Assembly: GCF_000308775.1 (NCBI RefSeq)
Contig: NZ_BAGJ01000158.1
Span: 27,121-91,120 of the forward strand
DNA from: Nocardia testacea NBRC 100365
GTDB taxonomy: Bacteria; Actinomycetota; Actinomycetes; Mycobacteriales; Mycobacteriaceae
Direction of reading: 5' to 3'
DNA length: 64,000 bases
Shown here: piece after piece, positions 12,601 through 21,600 of the stretch
How positions within the stretch are numbered: position 1 is the first letter of the stretch
Layout of the letters: the number at the start of each line of letters is the position of its first letter
Made by a program: the position numbers and the translations under genes
The notes under the pieces: model-generated
Told to the model about the DNA's origin: nothing
The model's input: only the letters and a program-made list of their open reading frames with translations
Database searches by the model: none

Positions 12601-15600
12601 GATCGACACCGCGGCCTCGGTCGGGCCGTACAGGTTGTGCACCGCGGCATCGGAGACCACGTGCATCGCCGACACGGTCTCCGGCGGCAGGGCCTCGCCG
12701 ATGACGAAGACATGCGCGAGGGCGGGGATGGACCCGGCAGCGGTATGCGCCGCGAACACCGTCAGCATCGACGGCACGAAATCGGTGACCGTGACCCGGT
12801 GTTCGGCGATGGCCGCCGCGAGGTAGGCGGGGTCACGGTGGCCGTCGGGCGCCGCGACCACCAGCCGGGCACCCGCGGCCAGCGGCAGGAAGTAACCCCA
12901 CAGCGAGACGTCGAAGGTGGTGGCCGTCTTCTGCAGGTACACATCCGCGGCGCCCATCGGGTACTGCGAGAGCATCCACGCGACCTGGTTCGCGATGGCC
13001 GAATGCGGCACCGCGACGCCCTTCGGCCGCCCCGTGGAACCCGAGGTGAAGATGACGTAGGCGGTGTTGTTCGCCCGCAGCGGTGCGAGCCGATCGGCGT
13101 CGGTCACCGGCGCGGCGGCGAAATCGCCGGTATCGAGGGTGTCCAGGGTCAGTACCGGAACACCCGCGAGCACACCCGCCGCCGCCACGCCGGCAGCGTC
13201 GGCATCGGCGGTCGTGGACAGGAGACGCACCGGTGCCGCGGTCTCGAGGATGTAGCCGATCCGCTCCGCCGGATGCGCCGGATCCAACGGCACATACGCA
13301 CCACCGGCCGCCACCACCGCGTACATCCCGACCACCAGGTCCAGCGATCGCGACATCAGCAATCCGACCAGCGACTCCGGGCCCACGCCCTGCGCGATCA
13401 GCAACCGCGCCAACCGGTTCACCCGGCCCGCGAACTCGGCGTAGGTCAGGTCGGTCCCCTCGAACGACACCGCCACCCGATCCGGGTACGCGGCCGCCGC
13501 CCGCTCGAAACCTTCCAGCAGCAGCCGCGGGGTGAAGGGGTATCCGGTGGAGTTCCACTGTTCCAGCACCCGGGTCCGCTCGGACTCGGACATGATCTCG
13601 AGGTCGCCCACCGGCGCGGCGGGATCCGCCGCGATGCCCCGCAGCAGCCGGTCGAAACGTTGCGCGAATCCCGCCACGGTGGCGTGGTCGAACAGCGCGG
13701 TGGCGTAGGTCAGGTACCCGGCCATCCCTTCGGGCGCGCCGGTTTCGTCATAGGAGTCGCCCAGGATCAGGTTCAGGTCGAATTGCGAGATCTCGGTGTC
13801 GATCTCCACTCCGGACACCGTCAGCCCCGGCAGTTCCAGACTCGACGCCGCCAGGTTCTGGAAGGTGAACCCGACCTGGAACAACGGATGCCGCGCCTGC
13901 GAACGCGCCGGATTCAGCACCTCCACCAAACGCTCGAACGGCACATCGGCATGCGCATAGGCGGCGATATCGATCTCGCGCTGGCGCGCCAGCAGATCCG
14001 CGAACGACTCACCACGATCCAACTGCGTCCGGAACACCAACGTATTCACGAACATACCGATCAGATCATCCAGCGCCTGCTCACCACGACCCGCCACCGG
14101 CGTACCGATCGTGATGTCATCGCTACCCGAGAGCCGCGACAACAACACCGCCAGCGCCGAATGCACCACCATGAACAAGGTCGCGTTCTGCTGCTGGGCG
14201 ATCCGCAGCAGCCCGGCATGGGTCGCGGGGTCGAGACGGACCTCGACCCGGCCGCCGGCGAACGACTGCACGACCGGACGCGGCCGGTCTGTCGGCAGGT
14301 CCAGCTGATCCGGAATACCCGCCAGCGTCGACCGCCAATAGTCGACCTGTTGCGCCGCCAGCGACTCCGGGTCGGATTCGTCGCCCAGCAGTTCCCGCTG
14401 CCAGATGCTGTAGTCGGCGTACTGCACCGGCAACCGCTCCCAGCCGGGTGCCGCGCCCGCGGTACGGGCGGCGTAGGCAGTCATCAGATCGCGCGTCAAC
14501 GGCCCCACCGAGGATCCGTCACCGGCGATGTGATGCATCACCACAGCCAGCACGAACTCTCCGCCGGGGCCGGCCGGGGTCGTGCTGTCCGCGCCGGTCC
14601 GGTCGTCCGTTCCGGTGGTATCGGCCGGCTGGTCCACCCGCAGGAGTGCCACCCGCAACGGCACTTCGGTCGTCACATCGAAACCGGTCGAGGCGAACTC
14701 GGCCACTGCCGCGGCCACCTCCGCGGCCGGCACCGAACGCACATCCAGGCGCGGAGCGGCGGCGCCGAGTGGCAGCACGACCTGAACCGGACCGGACCCG
14801 GTCTCCGGGTACACCGTGCGCAGCACCTCGTGCCGCGCCACCAGATCCGTGACAGCCAGCCGGAGAGCCTCCACATCCAGCGCCCCCGACAACCGGATCG
14901 CCAGGGGAATGTTGTACGCGATCGACTGCTGATCGAAGCGGTTCAGGAACCACATCCGCTGCTGCGCCATCGACAACGGGATCGCGTCCTCGACGGCGCC
15001 CGTATCGGTGACCCGGGTGGGACGCGGCTGCGGTACCAAGGCCGCCCGCCCACCGGACCCGGCCTGCTGTTCCACCCGGACCGCCAGCTTGGTCACGGTG
15101 GAGGCCTCGAACAGCACCCGCACCGGCACCTGCGTATTCAGCGCCGCACCCAGGCGCGCCACGACCTGCGTCGCGAGCAGCGAGTTCCCGCCCAAGGCGA
15201 AGAAATCGTCGTCGGCGCCGACTCGCTCCGCCTGGAGAACATCGGCGAACACACCCGCCACGATCTCCTCGACCGGTGTGGACGGCGCCCGGAATTCCTT
15301 GGTCTCGAATACCGGCTCCGGCAGCGCCTTGCGGTCCAGCTTCCCGGCCGGGGTCAGCGGCACCTCGTCGAGCACCATGACCGACGCCGGCACCATATAG
15401 GACGCCAGCCGCTGCCCGACGAACTCACGCAATCCGGCGATATCCACGGTGGCGCCGGGAGCGGCCACCACGTAGGACACCAGCGACACCGCACCGGCGG
15501 CGTTCTTGTGCCCGGTCGTGACCGCGAAATCCACGGTCTCGTGTGAGGTCAGCGCCGCGTCGATCTCACCCAGCTCGATCCGGAAACCACGAACCTTGAC

Positions 15601-18600
15601 CTGGAAGTCATTACGGCCCACATACTCCACCGCCGGGTCACCCGCGGCATCACGACGCCACCGCACCACATCACCCGTGCGATACAAGCGAGCCCCGGGC
15701 TCGCCATAGGGGTCGGCGACGAACCGGTCAGCGGTCAAACCGGCACGCGCATGATAACCACGGGCCAACTGGATCCCACCCACATACAACTCACCGGCCA
15801 CACCCTCGGGCACCGGGTTGAGACGATCGTCGAGCACCAGGGTCCGCATACCCCGCACCGGACCACCGATCGTGACCCGATCACCGGCATGCAGCACACC
15901 ACTGATATTCGTGGCCACCGTCGCTTCGGTCGGACCGTAGGCGTTGTGGAACCGACGCTGCACCCCGCCCTCCGGCGTGGTCGACCACTTCGCCACCAAA
16001 TCCGCCGAAATCGCCTCACCACCGGCGATGATCACTTCCATACCCGCGAGATCCGCCGGATCCAGCGAGCCCAGCACCGACGGCGTGATCAAACCAACCG
16101 TCACACCCTCACGGGCGATCAACTCACCCAGCTCGGCACCACCGTAGGTACCGGTCGGCACCACCACCAGCGCACCGGCCGAACCCACCGCCAGCAGCAA
16201 CTCCAAGATCGAGGCATCGAACGACGGGGAAGCGAACGCCAGCGCCCGCGTGGTCGCGTCGAGGCGATAACGCTCGACCTGCTCGGCACTGAAATTCGCC
16301 AAACCGGCGTGCGAGACGACAACGCCCTTCGGCAGACCGGTGGAACCGGAGGTGTAGATGACATAGGCGGTATTCGCCGGGGTCAACGGCCGTACTCGGT
16401 CCGAATCGGTCACCGCGGAATCGGAGTGCCGGTCCAGATCCAGTTCGTCGAGGACGAGCCAGTCCACCGAATCCGGCAGATCCGCCCGCACCGACGACAC
16501 CGTGACACCGACCGGCGCACCCGAGTCGGAGAGCATATGCGCGATACGGTCGGCCGGGTAGGTCGGATCGATCGGCAGGAACGCCGCACCCGACTTGGTG
16601 ACAGCCCATTCGGCCAGCACCGAATCCGCCGACCGCGGCACCGCCACGGCCACGAGATCCTCGGCCCCGAGTCCGCGCTCGATCAGCAGCCGCGCCAACC
16701 GGTTCGACCGCTGGTCGAACTCACCATAGGAGTACCGCACACCCTCGAACACCACCGCCGGCGCCGACGGATCCACCGCCACCGCCGCGGCCAGCAACTC
16801 CGGCAACGTCGACGCCGGGACCGCCGGACCACCCGTACGGGACAAGTTTTCGATGCGCTCGGCCTCGTCCAGGATCTCGATGGATCCCAGCGCCATATCC
16901 GCATTCGCGGCCACCCGGGACAGCAACCGCCGGAACCGGGTGAGGAAACTCCGCGCGGTCGCCTCGTCGAACAGTTCCGTCGCGTAGTTCAGCGCCAGAT
17001 CCATACCGCCGGACAGGTTCTCGACGAGCGTGAACTGCAGATCGAACCGGGCCACATCGCCGGCGAGTTCCAGACCGGACACCTCGAGTCCGGCCAGATC
17101 CAGTACCGGCTGTTGCGTATTCGCCAGTGACAGCGCCACCTGGAACAGCGGGTTGCGGGCCTGGGAGCGCTCCGGCGCCAGCAGGTCCACCAGCCGTTCG
17201 AACGGCACGTCGGCCTGCCCGAACGCATCGAGATCGGCCTGTTTGGCCTGTTCCAACAGTTCGCCGAAGGTTTCGCCCGATCGGACGACGGTCCGCAGCA
17301 CCAGCGTATTGACGAACATGCCGACCAGATCGTCCAGAGCCTGCTCGCCACGACCCGCGATCGGCGTACCGATCGCGATATCGCCGCTACCGGACAACCG
17401 CGCCAGCAACGCCGCCAACCCGGCGTGCAGCACCATGAACATCGACGCACCACGCGCGCGGGCCAGCTCGTTCAGCGCCCGGGTGAGCTCGGCGGGGAGC
17501 TCACCGCTCACCGTCGCACCCCGCATCGACGCCACCGCGGGACGCGGGCGGTCGGTGGGCAACGCCAGTTCGTCGGGCAGGTCCGCGAGAGTGTTCTGCC
17601 AGAAGGCGATCTGCCGCGCCAGCGGCGATTCCGGATCGTCCTCGGCGCCCAGCACCTGCCGCTGCCACAGCGTGTAGTCGGCGTACTGGACCGGCAGCGG
17701 CGCCCAGTCCGGGACACCACCCTGGACTCGCACGGCGTATGCGGTCATCACGTCCCGCGCCAGCGGCGCCATCGAGAAGCCGTCCGCCGCGATATGGTGC
17801 GCGACCACGACGAGCACGTGGTCGTCCGGAGCCGTTTCGAACAGCCGGATCCGCAGCGGCACCGCGGCGGCCACATCGAATCCGTCGGCCACGAAGTCGG
17901 TGACCACAGCCGCGATATCGGCCGCGGCGACCGGGACCGGCGCGAGATCGAGTTCGACCTGTTCGACGGGCACGATCACCTGTGCCGGCACGCCGCCATG
18001 CTCCGGGTAACGGGTGCGCAGCGATTCGTGCCGCCGCACCACATCGGCCATCGCCGACTGCAACGCCGCCACATCCAGATCGCCGGCCAACCGGATCGCC
18101 ATCGGCAGGTTGTAGGCCACCGACGAGGTGTCGAACTGGTTCAGGAACCACATCCGCTGCTGCGCGTACGACAACGGCACCACTTCCGGCCGCGGCCCCG
18201 CGACCAGTGGCGGACGCGCGGTCTCCCCGGCCTGCTCGGCCCGCACGGCCAAGGCCGCCACCGTCGGCGCCTCGAACAGCGCACGCACCGGCAGCGCGAT
18301 ACCCAGCGCCGCCCCGATACGGGCTGCGACCTGGGTGGCGACCAGCGAGTTGCCACCCAGTTCGAAAAAGTCGTCGTCGGCGCCGACACGCTCGACGCCG
18401 AGCACGTCGGCGAAGGTATTCGCCACGATGTCCTCGATCGGAGTCGACGGCGCACGGAATTCCCGCGCCTCGAACACCGGCTCCGGCAACGCCTTACGAT
18501 CCAGCTTCCCATTGGCATTCAGCGGCAGCGCATCCAACTCCACGAACACCGACGGAACCATGTACGACGGCAACCGCCGCCCCAACTCCGCCTGGATATC

Positions 18601-21600
18601 CGCCGTATCCACACCCACGCCCCCGGCCGACACCACATAACCGACCAAACGATCACCGGTCCGCGGATCCGACTGCGCCACCACCGCCGCCTGGGAAACC
18701 CCCGGCAACCCCAGCAACGCCGCCTCGATCTCCCCCAACTCGATACGGAACCCACGAATCTTCACCTGGAAATCCGTACGACCCCGATACTCCAGCTCCC
18801 CCGCACCATTCCACGCCACCAGATCACCGGTGCGATACATCCGAGCATTGGGAACAAACGGATCCGCCACAAACCGATCCGCACTCAAATCCGGACGACC
18901 GAAATACCCCTGCGCCAACTGCGCACCCGCCAGATACAACTCACCCGCAACACCATCAGGCACCGGACGCAACCGCGAATCCAACACATACACACGCGAA
19001 TTCCACTGCGGCACACCGATCGGCACCGACACCACATCCGCCGTCGAGACCGCATGCGTGGTCACCGACACCGCCGCCTCGGTCGGACCATACAGGTTGA
19101 ACAACCCGATACCCGGATAACCGGACAGCATCCGCTGCGCGGTCGCCGCGGGCAGCGCCTCACCGATGGCGAGCACCCGCCGCAACGACCCCGGCAGCCC
19201 GGTGCCGGTGTTCAGCAAGGCGTCCAGCATCGACGGCACCACCGTCAATGTCGTCACCCGTTCGCGGGCCATCAACTCGTTCAGATACGCGGGGTCGCGA
19301 TGCCCGTCGACCTCGGCGATCACCATCCGGCCACCGGACACCGCCGCGGTCCAGAACTCCCACACCGACAAGTCGAACGTCGCCGCGGTCTTCAACAAGA
19401 TCGCATCCGTGGCATCGAGCCCGAACTCGGCGGTGATGTACCGAAGCTGGTTCACGATCGCCGCATGCGGCACCGCCACACCCTTCGGACGACCCGTCGA
19501 ACCCGACGTGAAAATCACATACGCCGTATTCGACGCCCGCAACGGCGCAACCCGCTCCCCATCACTCACCGGGGAAGCGTCGAAATCCGCGAGCTCGAGC
19601 TCGTCGAGCACCACCACCGGCACATCGACCCGCACACCCGCGGTACCGGTACCGAATCCACCGTCGGTATTCGTCAGCACACATACCGGTGCCGCGGTGC
19701 CGACGATGTAGTCGCTGCGTTCGGCCGCCTGATCGGGATCCACCGGCACATACACACCACCCGCGGCGGTGACCGCATACATCGCCACGACCAGATCCAC
19801 CGACCGCCGCAACCCCAGCACGACCCGATCCTGCGGACCCACACCCTGCGCGATCAGACACCGGGCCAACCGATTGACCCGCGCACCCAACTCCGCATAA
19901 GTGAGCTGCGCACCATCGGCGGCCACCAGCGCCACCGCATCGGGCGTCGCCGCGACCGTGGCATCCAACAGCGAAGCCAGGGTCTCCGCCGGTTCGAGCT
20001 CGCGCACCGTGGAATTGCGCTCCGCGAGCGCCGCCCGTTCGGCCGGAGCCAGAATCTCCAACTCACCGACCACCGTCTCCGGCGCCGCAACGATCTCACC
20101 CAGCAACCGCAGGAACCGATCCACGAATCCCTGCGCGGTGGACCGATCGAACAGCGCACTGGCATAGGTCAGCACACCACCCATACCCACCGGCGCACCC
20201 GACTCGTCGTACCGGTCGCCGATGATCAGATGCAGGTCGAACTGCGACAGCTCGGTGTCGAGTTCCACCCCCGAAACCGCCAGTCCGGGCAGCTCCAGGG
20301 CGGTCTGCGCCAGGTTCTGGAACGACAGGCCCACCTGGAACAGCGGATGTCGCGCCGTGGAGCGGACCGGGTTGAGCACCTCCACCAGCTGTTCGAACGG
20401 GACATCGGCATGGGCCAGTGCGGCGACATCGATCTCGCGCTGGCGGGCCAGCAGATCGGCGAATGTCTCACCCGGATCCAGCTGCGTCCGGAACACCACC
20501 GTGTTCACGAACATGCCGATCAGATCGTCGAGCGCTTCCTCGCCGCGACCGGCCAGCGGTGTACCGACCGCGATATCGGTGGTGCCGGACAGCCGCGACA
20601 GCAGCACGGCGAACGCGGAGTGGATCACCATGAACGGGGTCGCGTTCGCGGCCCGCGCCACCTCCAGTAGCGCCGCGTGCGTACGGGCGTCGACCAGCAC
20701 CTCGATCCGGCCACCCGCATACGACTGGATCGCCGGGCGCGGACGATCGGCCGGGAGCTCCAGCTGATCGGGCAGATCCGCCAGCGCCGCGCGCCAGTAC
20801 TCGATCTGTTTGTGCACCAGGGATTCCGGATCGGATTCATCGCCCAGCACTTCGCGCTGCCACAGCGCGAAGTCCGCATACTGCACGGGTAGCGGCTGCC
20901 AACCCGGCTCCGTACCCGCGGCCCGGGCCACGTACGCGGCCATCAGGTCCCGGGTCAGCGGCCCCGTCGAGGCGCCGTCGGCGGCGATATGGTGCACCAC
21001 CAGCGCCAGCACGTATTCGTCCGGCGTACCGTCGATCTCGAACAGGGCGACCCGCAGCGGTACCTCTTCGGTGACGTCGAAGGGCGTCGACAGCAACTCG
21101 ACCAGCGCGGTCTCGATCGCCTCCGGTGCGACGACCCGGGTCTCCAGTTCGACCCCCGGCCCGTCGAGCGGCAGCACGACCTGCACCGGGCCCTGCTCGG
21201 TCTCCGGGTAATAGGTCCGCAGCACCTCGTGCCGCGCGACCAGATCGCCGATCGCCGCGCGCAGGGCGGCCACATCCAGGGCGCCGGACAACCGCACCGC
21301 GACCGGGATGCTGTACGCGGCGGAATTCTCGTCGAACCTGTTCAGGAACCACATCCGCTGCTGCGCCAGCGAGAGCGGCACCCGCTCCGGACGCGGCCGC
21401 GCGGTGAGTGCCCGATGCTCCTCGCCTGTTCCGCCGAGCTCGGCGAGCCGTTCCGCGAGCCGGGCCACGGTCGAGGCCTCGAAAATGATCCGCGCCGGGA
21501 TACGAGCGTCCACCGCGGCACCCAGCCGGGCCACCACCTGGGTCGCGATCAGCGAATTACCGCCGAGGTCGAAGAAGTTGTCATCGGCACCGACCGGATC

